This document shows, one piece after another, positions 25,764 to 35,215 of a DNA stretch of 64,000 nucleotides (its first letter is position 1; each line of letters begins with the position of its first letter). Source of the stretch: Endozoicomonas sp965196975 (GTDB lineage: Bacteria > Pseudomonadota > Gammaproteobacteria > Pseudomonadales > Endozoicomonadaceae); contig NZ_OZ239981.1 in the NCBI RefSeq assembly GCF_965196975.1, positions 1,798,001 to 1,862,000 on the forward strand, read 5' to 3'. Both the position numbers and the translations under genes were made by a program. Below the pieces are notes generated by a model. That model did not search any database and was not told the origin of the DNA. It was given only the letters and a program-made list of their open reading frames with translations.

Positions 25764-26252
25764 CTATTCATCATCTGAAAAAGGCTGATACTGTATTTTA
25801 TTGATGAACCATATTTTGCGTCCACCCGGTGCATTCACCACAATTTCATCATCGACCTGACGCCCAACCATTGCCTTGGCCATTGGGGAATCGATGGTAA
25901 TGTGGTTGTTTTTCACGTCAATCTCGTCTGCGCCAACTATACGGCAATGGAGCAGTTCACCAGCTTCACTTTCCAGCTCAACCCAGGCACCAAAAAAAGC
26001 CTTGCCTTCCTGCTCTTGTGAATAATCGACAACCTTCAGGATTTCAAGCCGTTTACTAAGGTATCGTATACGACGGTCAATCTCACGGAGCTGTCGCTTT
26101 CCTTCTTTATATTCCGCATTCTCACTCCGATCCCCGAGAGCTGCAGCCTCAGAAACAGCCTGTGTCACTTCAGGGCGCTTTATTCGCCACAGATACTGAA
26201 GCTCCTGCTCAAGCTTTTCTTTTCCGGCACGGGTAATAAGGGGGGACTTCAT
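25764..26252 (-). CDS. greB: Transcription elongation factor GreB
   Basis: 162 aa. Rescues backtracked RNA polymerase by stimulating transcript cleavage through the secondary channel. The N-terminal coiled coil begins PLITRAGKEKLEQELQYLW; the tip acidic pair lies in LGDRSENAEYKEGKRQLREID; the C-terminal FKBP-like domain contains ITIDSPMAKAMVGR. The DRSENAEY and length identify GreB rather than GreA. ATG at 26252 is chosen; the extra 27 residues of the longer frame lack family similarity. Confidence 0.95.
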   Translation of the reverse strand: MKSPLITRAGKEKLEQELQYLWRIKRPEVTQAVSEAAALGDRSENAEYKEGKRQLREIDRRIRYLSKRLEILKVVDYSQEQEGKAFFGAWVELESEAGELLHCRIVGADEIDVKNNHITIDSPMAKAMVGRQVDDEIVVNAPGGRKIWFINKIQYQPFSDDE

Positions 26253-26336
26253 AGGGTGAAACCGAAAACCAAAGGTGAAAAGGGAAACAATGAAGAAAGG
26301 AAGTGGACACCACCTCCCTCTTCTAAATGACATGCT

Positions 26337-26918
26337 TTATTTGTAAAACGCATTCTCGGTATTACTGTGATCCGTCACATCACGAACGCCTTTCAATTCC
26401 GGTATGCGCTCCATCAACGTTTTCTCAACACCATCCTTAAGGGTCATATCGACCGCAGCGCACCCCTGACAACCACCACCAAACTGAAGAACAGCAATAC
26501 CATCATCCAGTTCCACCAGTGAAACCACACCACCGTGGGAGGCCAGCCCAGGGTTAACCTCCGTCTGCAGGAAGTAGTTGATTTTTATATCCAGAGGGCT
26601 GTCTTCATTGACTTTGGGCATCTTGGCGTTGGGTGCCTTGATGGTCAGCTGGCCACCCAGCTTGTCTTCGGCAAAATCAACAACGGCTTCTTCCAGAAAA
26701 GGCTCACTTGGACCTTCCACATGGCAGTTGAAATACTCAAGCTCCAGGGTCAAATCACCCTCTTTCTCTTCCCCTGGCTTACAATAGGCAAGGCAGGTTT
26801 CTGCATGAGGCGTGCCGGGATTACTGACAAACAGGCGTACACCAATCCCCTCAACCCCCTGTTTTTCTAATAATTGGGCAAGATATTTCTGTGCGGCTTC
26901 AGTGAATGTAATGTTCAA
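26337..26918 (-). CDS. nfuA: Fe-S biogenesis protein NfuA
   Basis: 193 aa. Carrier of [4Fe-4S] clusters to apo-proteins. The N-terminal degenerate A-type domain (1-95) lacks full cysteine ligands, and the C-terminal Nfu domain bears GGGCQGCAAVDMTL with Cys 150 and Cys 153, which hold a bridging cluster between two subunits. Length matches E. coli NfuA. About 85 bases upstream of greB on the same strand and divergent from the Rossmann-fold gene. Confidence 0.95.
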   Translation of the reverse strand: MNITFTEAAQKYLAQLLEKQGVEGIGVRLFVSNPGTPHAETCLAYCKPGEEKEGDLTLELEYFNCHVEGPSEPFLEEAVVDFAEDKLGGQLTIKAPNAKMPKVNEDSPLDIKINYFLQTEVNPGLASHGGVVSLVELDDGIAVLQFGGGCQGCAAVDMTLKDGVEKTLMERIPELKGVRDVTDHSNTENAFYK

Positions 26919-27077
26919 CGCAACACTTCCTCTATTAACTTCATGGCTATTCTATGTCATTGGAACGCTTCAGAGAATCCCTACCGGGTAACTCGGTTAT
27001 TCAGAACTGTTTCATTTGTTGCAACAATCAGCGAAAAAGTTCGCATTTGCAATTCATTAGCAAGAAAGAGATCGATA

Positions 27078-27893
27078 ATGAAAGAAACCATCAGCATTCT
27101 GGGTTGTGGCTGGCTGGGCATGCCATTAGGCGAACGACTGGTGAAAGATGGCTACCCAGTCAAGGGTTCCACCACCCGTAAAGAAAAGATGGAAGCCATT
27201 TCTGCCGTTGCCATGGAGCCTTATAGGATTGGGCTTTCACCGGAACCAGAGGGTGATATTGATGCGTTTCTTGATACCGATATTCTCTTCATCAATATTC
27301 CGCCTGGAAAAGGCGATGGTCAGCCCCACTTTTACTTTCGCCAGATGAAAGCTCTCCTTCAACGTATTGAGCAATCCAGAGTTAAAAAAATTATTCTGAT
27401 CAGTGCAACGTCTGTCTACCCCCAAAATAACGACGAAGTAACGGAAGAAGATGCCGTACGAATTGAGTCTCCATTCTCTGACACCGCATGGCTGGATATT
27501 GAAGAACTGTTCACCAATCATGATGACCTGAGAACCACGGTCCTTCGCTTCTCAGGCCTTATTGGCGGTGAATATCAACCTGGCCGCTACTTTTCGGGCA
27601 AAGCGCTGGGTGGCGCTGACGACCCGGTGAATATGATACATCGGGAAGACTGTCTGCAAATCATTGAGCAGATCATTGCCAAAAACCTGTTCGGGGAGGT
27701 CTTTAATGCTTCAGCGGATGAGCACCCTACCCGTCGCCAGCTCTACACCAAGTCCTGTGAAGTCATGGGCATTGAGCCTCCTATTTTTATCGATAAACCC
27801 ATGCCCTACCGTCTGGTGAATTGCGACAAATTGAAAAAAGCGCTGAATTATCAATTTGTTTATCCAGACCCACTGGAAGCACTGGAAGTCTGA
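27078..27893 (+). CDS. Rossmann-fold NAD(P)-dependent epimerase/reductase-like protein (YeeZ-like)
   Basis: 271 aa, SDR/extended type. The nucleotide-binding loop ILGCGWLGMPLG (7-18) replaces the classical GxxGxxG; IILISATSVYPQN is the strand-4 region with Ser and Tyr, and a DTAWLDIEELF helix follows. The C-terminal half ends with a substrate domain (IEPPIFIDKPMPYRLV). Resembles E. coli YeeZ, whose substrate is unknown. The ATG at 27078 fits the family start; a longer open frame upstream overlaps nfuA. Confidence 0.75.
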   Translation: MKETISILGCGWLGMPLGERLVKDGYPVKGSTTRKEKMEAISAVAMEPYRIGLSPEPEGDIDAFLDTDILFINIPPGKGDGQPHFYFRQMKALLQRIEQSRVKKIILISATSVYPQNNDEVTEEDAVRIESPFSDTAWLDIEELFTNHDDLRTTVLRFSGLIGGEYQPGRYFSGKALGGADDPVNMIHREDCLQIIEQIIAKNLFGEVFNASADEHPTRRQLYTKSCEVMGIEPPIFIDKPMPYRLVNCDKLKKALNYQFVYPDPLEALEV

Positions 27894-27900
27894 CTCACAC

Positions 27901-27927
27901 GCTTCTGGAACTTACTGTTCCAGAAGC
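27901..27927. terminator. Hairpin between the Rossmann-fold gene and cysG
   Basis: Perfect 11-bp stem GCTTCTGGAAC / GTTCCAGAAGC with a 5-base loop between convergent genes, overlapping the cysG stop codon. T-tracts are weak on both strands, but the position suggests bidirectional termination. Confidence 0.6.
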
Positions 27928-28883
27928 TTCTCATTGTTGTACCAGCTTAACATCTCATGCAGTGTCACTACACTGCCAACAATGATCAATGTGGGTGCCT
28001 TTACCTTTTCTGATTCAATAATCTTATTAATGGTTGCCAGGGTGCCGGTGAAGACCCGCTGATTCCGGGTTGTTCCCTGCTGAATCAAGGCAATGGGCGT
28101 TTGTGCAGCCCTTCCATGATCCATTAATTCCTGGCAGATACGGGGAAGCCCCAGTAACCCCATGTAAAACACCAGCGTTTGACCAGGATCCAGCATTTCA
28201 TTCCAGTTCAGGGCATAGCTGCCATCTTTCAGGTGCCCAGTGACAAATCGGACAGACTGGGCGTGATCCCGATGGGTGAGAGGAATACCGGCATAACTGG
28301 CACAACCGGAAGCGGCAGTAATACCAGGCACCACCTGAAAAGGTATTCCCTCGCTGGCCAGTGTTTCAATCTCTTCACCACCGCGGCCAAAGATAAAGGG
28401 GTCTCCCCCCTTCAATCGAAGAACCCGCTTACCTTCTTTGGCCAACTCGACCAACAGGGCATTAATTTCTTCCTGGGGCCGTGCGTGTCGATCTCGCTTT
28501 TTTCCAACGTAGATATAATCTGCATCCCGGCGACACAGTGCGAGAACATCTTCAGAAACCAGCCGGTCATGAAGCACGACATCGGCTTGCTGCATCAGCC
28601 GCAGTGCTTTAAAGGTCAGAAGGTCTGGATCACCTGGTCCTCCACCAACCAGATACACTTCACCGGTTTTCTGCTCAGAGGTGTTTTCCAGGGTCTGCTC
28701 AATAAAACTCCGGGCACCCTGAAGATCCCCCATCAGAGCCTTTTCGGCAGCAGGTCCTGCCAACACCTTCTCCCAGAAATACCGGCGATCATTGATCTGA
28801 CTGAATCTGGCTTTGACCATATCGCGACACTCACCAGCCAGTGCAGCCAGTCGGCCATATCCCTGGGGCAACAGGGTTTCCAG
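27912..28883 (-). pseudogene. cysG: cysG 3' fragment: uroporphyrinogen-III methyltransferase part
   Basis: About 320 codons covering the dimerisation segment (ARFSQINDRRYFWEKVL) and the SAM uroporphyrinogen-III methyltransferase domain (VYLVGGGPGDPDLLT, VVLHDRLVS, VLRLKGGDPFIFGRGGEE, VVPGITAASGCASYAGIPL). It is severed from its N-terminal part by the ISKra4 element at 28884-30274. The frame runs open some codons back into the element but no good start codon or ribosome site is seen there, so translation is doubtful. With the element and one GTTTCCAG copy removed the gene is one 466-codon frame. Confidence 0.9.
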
Positions 28884-30274
28884 GGGTGCTCTCTCAATTT
28901 GATAACTGACTCATAGGTTAGCTTCAACCTTTCCAGTCATGAACTCAGACCAAAGTTGTTCCCAGCGCCCCTTACTCTGGATCAGTGCTCTTGTTGTCAA
29001 AAGCACTTCCGCTCCTGTTGCTTTCCACCTCATTCCAGAACCACATAATCGTTGCTTTACCAGAGTCTTACAAGCCGCTTCAGTAACTCCTGAACCTATT
29101 GGCCAATGGCGTTTAAGCGCCTGATGATAATTCATTAACTGGTGATTGTTTGTAAAATAGCTCACAGCTTTGTAGCGCTTCTCTGTCAGTGCGATTGTCT
29201 TTTTCGGGAGCTCGGCTGATTCAATTTCCTGAAGGATTTTTTTGGCTGCTCCACGCTTGTTTTTCAAACTATGTAGCCTGTCTTCAAGCCACTGGTGTCG
29301 CTTCGCCTTACTGGTTGGAAACAGTGCTTCCGCTGCTCCAGCTAAATATTCAGATGCATGATAAAAATCGAGTATCTGCCCAGAGGTATGTTGTTTCAAA
29401 TAACTCCAGTTTTCTCTAGCCCCGTCAGCTACCCCGATGTATGTGGCATTTGGGTAGAGTCGTTTTAGATCTGCAATCTCCTCGTCGAGCTTGCTCATAA
29501 AGCTTTGTTTACCATACTCTGGCGAACTGGCTGTATATATCGTGTGGAGCCTGTCTCCATCTGCAGAATATAGGCTCAATGTCCCACACATGGCTTCCCT
29601 CCAGCCTTCTTCACAAAGCAGCATGCAGGTTCCATCCAGACCAATGGCTATTGTTTCAACAGGCTCTTTTAGTGGAGGAAGGTGGTAGTGAGTGTCTTGC
29701 TGGTCTTCAATTAATGCACCTACTCTGTCCGATAAATGCTTGATATAAGAATTTGAAAGCGTCCTTTGATGGTTGGTCTCAAAATCTTCTTTTACCGCAG
29801 GCGCTGGCATCTGGCTGTATTTCCAGGCGATAGACTTGGCAAATTTGGGGGTAGCTGAACCAATAATACCGGCACGAAGATCAAGTGCTGCCAGAGTACT
29901 GCCACCTCTGACACCCTGATATACGGAGCGCTCCAAAGGTATACGACCGTATAAGGTTTCATAGTGCTTAAGAACCTTTCCTTTGTAGTTCCACTTCTGC
30001 TGATTAACGACGATAGGTTCTTTATTGGGTGATTCAAATAGCCCCAATAACTCTTTTGTTCCAAGCTGCCCGGCTTCATTGAGTGCACGCTGTAAACTAT
30101 CTTCAAGATTCAGCATGTTGCCTGAATCTATAGAAACTTCAATTTGCAAAACGATGCTTTTGGTAGAGCTGGAAATAACAGAAGCGGGCATGACAGTTAA
30201 CTATTATGAGTGGTGTTCCCATAGTAGCTGTGAAAATAGAGCACTATTGTTTCAATCATTCAGAGAGAGCACCC
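28884..30274 (-). mobile_element. ISKra4-family insertion sequence, copy 1 (1391 bp), in cysG
   Basis: Ends are 12-bp inverted repeats GGGTGCTCTCTC / GAGAGAGCACCC; target duplication GTTTCCAG at 28876-28883 and 30275-30282. One transposase gene. An apparently identical copy lies at 58699-60089. It interrupts siroheme synthase within the codons for KLETLLP. Confidence 0.95.
28911..30191 (-). CDS. ISKra4-family transposase, copy 1
   Basis: 426 aa. Recognised by the catalytic-core strings AIGLDGTCMLL, GWREAMCGTLSLYS, YIGVADGARENW (second Asp), LDFYHASEYLAGA and PIGSGVTEAACK (Glu region), typical of the ISKra4 group. The N-terminal part includes YGRIPLERSVYQGVRGG. Identical in protein to the copy at 58726-60006. 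Confidence 0.93.
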   Translation of the reverse strand: MPASVISSSTKSIVLQIEVSIDSGNMLNLEDSLQRALNEAGQLGTKELLGLFESPNKEPIVVNQQKWNYKGKVLKHYETLYGRIPLERSVYQGVRGGSTLAALDLRAGIIGSATPKFAKSIAWKYSQMPAPAVKEDFETNHQRTLSNSYIKHLSDRVGALIEDQQDTHYHLPPLKEPVETIAIGLDGTCMLLCEEGWREAMCGTLSLYSADGDRLHTIYTASSPEYGKQSFMSKLDEEIADLKRLYPNATYIGVADGARENWSYLKQHTSGQILDFYHASEYLAGAAEALFPTSKAKRHQWLEDRLHSLKNKRGAAKKILQEIESAELPKKTIALTEKRYKAVSYFTNNHQLMNYHQALKRHWPIGSGVTEAACKTLVKQRLCGSGMRWKATGAEVLLTTRALIQSKGRWEQLWSEFMTGKVEANL

Positions 30275-30708
30275 GTTTCCAGCTTCTGTCTCAGGAGACG
30301 GGCTAGAACCGGTGCTTTTCCTCCGGTAGAGAAGGCGACCACGACAGGCGAACGATCAACGATTGCCGGCATCACTGCATTACCAGCATCCGCATCATCC
30401 ACCACATTAACAAACAGTTGTCGCTGTTGTGCCAACAGGGCTACCTGCCGGTTAACACCCTCATCATCCGTTGCGGCAATGACCAGACAAACATTATTGA
30501 GATCATGATGATCAAATGCTTTTTCCAGCAGTTGGTCATCACTGCCGGGAAGAAACTCACAAATATCTGAAGAGATCTCACTGGCGACCACTCGAACAGT
30601 GGCACCAGAAGCCTTGAGAAGCCTGATTTTACGCAGGGCGATATCGCCACCACCCACCACCAGACAGCGCTGGTTACGTACCTGTAGAAATAATGGCAGA
30701 TAGTCCAT
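30256..30708 (-). pseudogene. cysG: cysG 5' fragment: precorrin-2 dehydrogenase/ferrochelatase part
   Basis: Starts with MDYLPLFLQVRNQRCLVVGG, the NAD-binding GGGDIALRK loop and AFSTGGKAPVLARLLRQKLE, the first domain of siroheme synthase. After LET (base 30275) the reading frame passes into the ISKra4 end and stops about six codons later at 30256. The fragment could still fold as a Met8/SirC-like domain of about 145 residues, but the methyltransferase half is separated from it. Last gene of a broken serS-cysG neighbourhood. Confidence 0.9.
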
Positions 30709-31086
30709 GTTCTTCTCGTTATTTGTTGGGTTAGCTCAGGCCACATAAGCCTCTGGCACGGCTTGCCGAACCATGGATGGCACGAGTTTACCAGCATACG
30801 ACAGAACAAAGATAACAATGTTTTCTTATCATCTATTCTTAAAAGTTATAAATAAGCCAAGCACGGATGTAGGATAAGGAAAAATCCGACTTATATCTTA
30901 TGCGACTATGAGAGTACAGTTGATATCAAAGATGACGATATAGCTTTTTATACTGTGATTGCATTACTCCGACATAACGACAACGAGGATGCTTTACAGC
31001 TCATGGCTGTTTATATCCGAATGAGACTATTCCCCTCCTTCATGGATTGAAACGCGCTTCAGGCCCCAATAATTGTTAGTCGCCTT
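30709..31086. other. Region upstream of the MATE gene, possible gene remnant
   Basis: 378 bases with no recognised gene. The plus-strand frame ending with TGA at 31048-31050 is open for about 60 codons and reads protein-like (IKDDDIAFYTVIALLRHN, DALQLMAVYIRMRLF) but has no good start codon. It may be the tail of a lost gene. The cysG and MATE promoters should also lie here. Confidence 0.3.
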
Positions 31087-32472
31087 ATGACCAGTCAAAC
31101 TACTGAAAACACAGCCCCAAACCGGGACTTTCTGCGCAATCTCTGGCAACTGGCGCTGCCAATTTCCCTGCAATCCATGATGTTTTCAATGCTTGGATTG
31201 ATCGATATCTTCATGGTGTCCATGCTGGGTGAAACCGAAGTTGCTGCGGTGGGTATGGGTAACCGGATCTTCTTCTTTAACCTGATTCTGATTGCCGCCC
31301 TGGGCAGTGGGATGAGCATTCTGGCCGCGCAGTATATTGGTGCCCGAAATATGGATGGCGTTCGCAGGACGCTAGTTCAAACCATCATTGCAGCACTGGC
31401 CATCACCACCCCATTTGCCATTGTGTACCTGCTCTTTCCAGAACAGATCATGGGGCTGGTCAGTGATGATCTTACACTGAAGGCTCTGGGCAGCAGTTAT
31501 CTCATTATCACTGCACCCTCCTTTCTCTGTGTAGCGATCACAATCCCACTGGAAGCCCTGCTGAGAACGAATAACGACGCAAAAACCCCAACGCGCATTG
31601 GTTTTATCACCATTCTTATGAATGTGCTGTTTAATTACCTGCTCATCTATGGCCACTTTGGCTTTCCGGCACTTGGGGTTGCAGGATCAGCCTGGGGAAC
31701 CACCATCTCGCGGTTGATTCAGGTTGGATTACTCATCTATTACATCCTCCAGGTGCGCCCTGGCCTGATACCGGTGAAGGCAGATTTTCTGCAGTGCAAA
31801 AACCGCAGACACTGGATTAAGTACATTGGCATCTGTGTCCCGATGTTGATTCAGGACGGTCTCTGGTCATTTGGTCTGGTGCTGTACAATCTGATGTTTG
31901 CCCAGATGGGGGTTGTTGAGCTGGCGGTGATGAGTGCGATCTCTTCCGTTGAAGGTGTTCTGATCTCCCTGTTTATCGGGTTCGCCATCGCCACTTCGAT
32001 TATTCTTGGAAAGGAACTCGGCGCTGGAGAATTTGAACTGGCCTGGAAACAGAGCCGCTACTTTATGCTGGCGGCTCCGGCAATCGCTTTGTTAATTGGC
32101 TTTATTACCCTGATCTTTAATGAAGAGATCGTCAGAATGTTCGGTAAGTTTCAGGGTGAAACCTTAAAAATGGCCAGCGAGGTGCTGATTATTGCCGGTT
32201 TTGCCCTGTGTATCCGGGTCATCAACCTGACGGGGATTGTTGGTGTTTTGCGCAGCGGAGGTGATGTGAAAGCCACGGCAGCCATCAATGTCATTGGTAT
32301 GTGGTTTGTGGGGGTTCCCCTGGCGTGGGCTGCGGTGAATATCTGGAATTGGCCACTTTATCTGGTGTTTATCTGTGCGCTGATGGAGGAAGTGACAAAA
32401 GCGGTTCTGGTGCTTTACCGCGTTCTGGCAAAATACTGGTTGAAAAACCTGACTGTAGAAGCTGAAGCGTAA
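31087..32472 (+). CDS. MATE-family efflux transporter (NorM-like)
   Basis: 461 aa, about twelve hydrophobic segments. The N-terminal LWQLALPISLQSMMFSMLGL and DIFMVSMLGETEVAAVGMGNR are typical of MATE antiporters of the NorM branch, which expel cationic drugs in exchange for Na+ or H+; the second half repeats the pattern (GVVELAVMSAISSVEGVLIS). Substrate not predictable. Inserted between cysG and serS relative to the Pseudomonas order and oriented against both. Confidence 0.9.
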   Translation: MTSQTTENTAPNRDFLRNLWQLALPISLQSMMFSMLGLIDIFMVSMLGETEVAAVGMGNRIFFFNLILIAALGSGMSILAAQYIGARNMDGVRRTLVQTIIAALAITTPFAIVYLLFPEQIMGLVSDDLTLKALGSSYLIITAPSFLCVAITIPLEALLRTNNDAKTPTRIGFITILMNVLFNYLLIYGHFGFPALGVAGSAWGTTISRLIQVGLLIYYILQVRPGLIPVKADFLQCKNRRHWIKYIGICVPMLIQDGLWSFGLVLYNLMFAQMGVVELAVMSAISSVEGVLISLFIGFAIATSIILGKELGAGEFELAWKQSRYFMLAAPAIALLIGFITLIFNEEIVRMFGKFQGETLKMASEVLIIAGFALCIRVINLTGIVGVLRSGGDVKATAAINVIGMWFVGVPLAWAAVNIWNWPLYLVFICALMEEVTKAVLVLYRVLAKYWLKNLTVEAEA

Positions 32473-32485
32473 AAAGATCTGGATA

Positions 32486-32514
32486 AAAAAGGCTTCCATT
32501 AAGGAAGCCTTTTT
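32486..32514. terminator. Bidirectional terminator between MATE and serS
   Basis: AAAAAGGCTTCC / GGAAGCCTTTTT with loop ATTAA: a perfect 12-bp stem with A- and T-tracts on both sides, between convergent genes. Confidence 0.9.
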
Positions 32515-32524
32515 GTAAGAAAGA

Positions 32525-33814
32525 TTATTCAATAATCTTCAAACCACCCATATAAGGCTGGAGTGCTTCAGGCACGTGGATACGGCCTTCTTCATCCTGG
32601 TAGTTTTCCAGTACAGCCACCAGAGTACGGCCCACGGCAAGACCTGAACCATTCAGCGTATGAACCAACTCCGGCTTTCCAGACTCATTACGGAAACGAG
32701 CCATCATACGGCGTGCCTGGAAATCAACGCAGTTACTGACGGAAGAGATTTCACGGTACTGATCCTGAGCAGGCAGCCAGACTTCAAGATCATAGGTCTT
32801 GGCAGCGCCAAAGCCCATATCGCCGCCACACAATGCAACCACACGATAAGGAAGGCCCAGCTTCTGCAGAATGGCTTCTGCGTGTCCGGTCATCTCTTCC
32901 AAGGCATCGAAAGACTTCTCAGGATGGACGATCTGAACCATCTCAACTTTTTCGAACTGGTGCTGACGGATCAGACCGCGGGTATCACGGCCATAACTGC
33001 CCGCTTCACTACGGAAACAGGAAGTATGCGCCGTCAGACGGATTGGCAGTTGATCTGCTTCAACAATCTGCTCACGCACCAGGTTAGTCAGGGTAACTTC
33101 GGCCGTAGGAATCAGGAAAAACTGCTTCTGATCAGCACCGGTATCATCATCACAGGCGGTCTTGAACAGGTCTTCACCGAATTTTGGTAGCTGACCAGTA
33201 CCGTAAAGCGCTTTGTCATGGACCAGCAGAGGGGTAATGATTTCTTCATAACCGTGTTCAGTAGTCTGAACATCCAGCATAAACTGAGCCAGTGCACGGT
33301 GCAGTCGGGCAATTTTTCCACGCAGCATGGCAAAGCGGGAGCCGGAAATATTTGCTGCCGCTTCGAAATCCAGGCCCAGGGTTTCACCCAGATCAACGTG
33401 GTCTTTAACCTCGAACTCAAACTTCCGTGGCTCACCCCAGGTACGAACCAGAACATTATCGTTCTCGTCCTTACCTTCTGGTACAGAACTGTCTGGCAGG
33501 TTAGGCACTTCCAGCAACAGGTTATTCAATTCATCCTGCAGTTCGGACAGGGCCTGCTCATTTTCCCTAAGCTCGGCATTGACCTGATCCATGCGCTCTT
33601 TAAGTGCCGAAACATCACCACCCTGCGCCTTGATTTTGCCAAATTCCTTGGAACCCGACTTACGTTCGCTCTGCAGCTGCTCAGTTTTAACCTGGAGTGA
33701 TTTGCGACGCTCTTCCAAAGAAACCAGACGCTCAACATCCAGTTTGTAGTGCTTCTTTAACAGCTGTTCTGCCACAGCTTCAGGAGTGCTGCGAACGAGC
33801 TTAGGGTCTAGCAT
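32525..33814 (-). CDS. serS: Seryl-tRNA synthetase
   Basis: 429 aa, class II synthetase charging tRNA-Ser and tRNA-Sec. The N-terminal long antiparallel coiled coil (about 27-100, EERRKSLQVKTEQLQSERK) grips the tRNA. Motif 2 is FRSEAGSYGRDTRGLIRQHQ and motif 3 is LNGSGLAVGRTLVAVLEN. Length is normal and the start ATG at 33814 matches the conserved MLDPKLVR. Part of the conserved ftsK-lolA-rarA-crcB-serS-cysG order. Confidence 0.98.
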   Translation of the reverse strand: MLDPKLVRSTPEAVAEQLLKKHYKLDVERLVSLEERRKSLQVKTEQLQSERKSGSKEFGKIKAQGGDVSALKERMDQVNAELRENEQALSELQDELNNLLLEVPNLPDSSVPEGKDENDNVLVRTWGEPRKFEFEVKDHVDLGETLGLDFEAAANISGSRFAMLRGKIARLHRALAQFMLDVQTTEHGYEEIITPLLVHDKALYGTGQLPKFGEDLFKTACDDDTGADQKQFFLIPTAEVTLTNLVREQIVEADQLPIRLTAHTSCFRSEAGSYGRDTRGLIRQHQFEKVEMVQIVHPEKSFDALEEMTGHAEAILQKLGLPYRVVALCGGDMGFGAAKTYDLEVWLPAQDQYREISSVSNCVDFQARRMMARFRNESGKPELVHTLNGSGLAVGRTLVAVLENYQDEEGRIHVPEALQPYMGGLKIIE

Positions 33815-33944
33815 ATTCCTACCAAATTAACTGATTGGACGATGGTTTACATCCCTGGATTTAGAAGCCATTTTAAATGTACAGGCTCCGATCAGGGTAA
33901 CCTGCAGATCATACACCATGAGAACAAGACATTCGATAATGATA

Positions 33945-33969
33945 GTGACAGATCGTGGTGATCTGTCAC
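33945..33969. terminator. Hairpin at the crcB end
   Basis: Perfect 10-bp stem GTGACAGATC / GATCTGTCAC with a 5-base loop, overlapping the crcB stop codon. There is no long T-tract, so it may protect the mRNA end rather than terminate by itself. Confidence 0.5.
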
Positions 33970-34367
33970 CCGTTCAGAATGACTCGAATGCCCTGATAAC
34001 CTAACCAGGTACCCACGAGGCACAAAATAACGCTGGCCAGCATATAAGCTATCGCCTCAACAAACCGATCAGACTGAAAAAGCCGGAAAATATCCAGTGA
34101 GAAAGTGGAAAAGGTAGTTAATGCTCCCAGAAAGCCTACCGTGGCAAAATCTTTCCAGATTGGCGGAAGCAAGCTTTTTTCTACCAGACAATACCAGCCA
34201 ATTCCGATAAGAAACGAACCAATTATGTTCACCGTCAATGTCGGCAGCGGAAATAGCTGATCATTCCCGGATTTGGCATACCACTCATAAACCAGTGAAC
34301 GTGCCAATGCACCCAGGGCTCCCCCGGCTGCCACTGCAAGGTAGTTCAACATATACGGGTATTGCAT
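33966..34367 (-). CDS. crcB: Fluoride channel CrcB (Fluc)
   Basis: 133 aa, four membrane segments. The dual-topology fluoride exporter is recognised by AAGGALGALARSLV, LTVNIIGSFLIGIGWY and VGFLGALTTFSTFSLD (the conserved Phe and Thr of the pore). ATG at 34367 has AAGGA seven bases upstream and gives the usual start; the frame extends to 34400 but without a better site. No fluoride riboswitch was recognised upstream. Confidence 0.94.
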   Translation of the reverse strand: MQYPYMLNYLAVAAGGALGALARSLVYEWYAKSGNDQLFPLPTLTVNIIGSFLIGIGWYCLVEKSLLPPIWKDFATVGFLGALTTFSTFSLDIFRLFQSDRFVEAIAYMLASVILCLVGTWLGYQGIRVILNG

Positions 34368-34599
34368 CAGAGATTCCTTTTCAGATGAGATCTGAGACAA
34401 ATATTACATCGTTTCAAGGGTTTATTTTGGCGATTAAATCAAAATGTGTAAATGAGCAACAAAACTGGAACTTTCCGTAAAAGAAGATACTTTTCCCAAT
34501 ATAAAGAAAGAAACAAAAAGAAATAAATCTGAACTGTCATTCGCTAAACGTATCTAACTTGCTAGAACACTATCAATCCATAATTTAAGAATATACAAG

Positions 34600-35215
34600 A
34601 TGAACTTACATCGAATGAAAACGGCAAAGGTACTCACTTTACAAGGTCTGATAATGCTGAGTCCACTTAGCTTTGCAGGCCCTAGTATTACGATTGATGA
34701 GGTCAGAGATTCAATTGATACTTCAAGACATATTGATAAAAATTTCATTCCTCCTTGGCTGATCACGTCCGACCAGGCTTCTGGATTTGAGTTAACTAGC
34801 AAAAGGGTTCTACTGAATCTAATATCAGACCCCAAAGCAAACGCGTTGTGGCTGTTTAGTTCAAAGGCCTATGATGAGGAAGAGTTTAAGAAAAACCGTG
34901 AACGTAAAGTCAATTCTTTACTTTCAGAGAGTGGTATTACTCCAGATACACCTAAACTATTTAATGAATACAAACTCTCAAAACTCAATGCAGATATTCC
35001 GAAAAAAACTGCAAAATCAAAATATGAAAGCCATGATAACAACCATCAAATAACAGAGCAGTTTCTTGAGAAAATCAGGGATGAAGATAAGCCAAATGGC
35101 ATACATTTCTATCACCAGAATTATGCAAACACCAGCCTTGAACCTGATGAAGTTATAGATAACTTCTACTTTTGGCTTGACCGTGAAGGACCCTGGCATA
35201 TTCAAGATATGATTA
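34600..35215 (+). pseudogene. Secreted amidase, 5' part (split by IS701-type element)
   Basis: Signal peptide-like start (KTAKVLTLQGLIMLSPLSFA), then about 180 residues of hydrophilic sequence ending YANTSLEPDEVIDNFYFWL and WHIQDMI. The reading frame enters the element after GATTA and stops at once. Removing the element and one GATTA joins this frame to the 3' part at 36337-37733 without a shift, giving a 670-residue exported protein. The YANTSLEPDEVI...GPWH stretch fits the helix before the amidase core. Confidence 0.85.
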
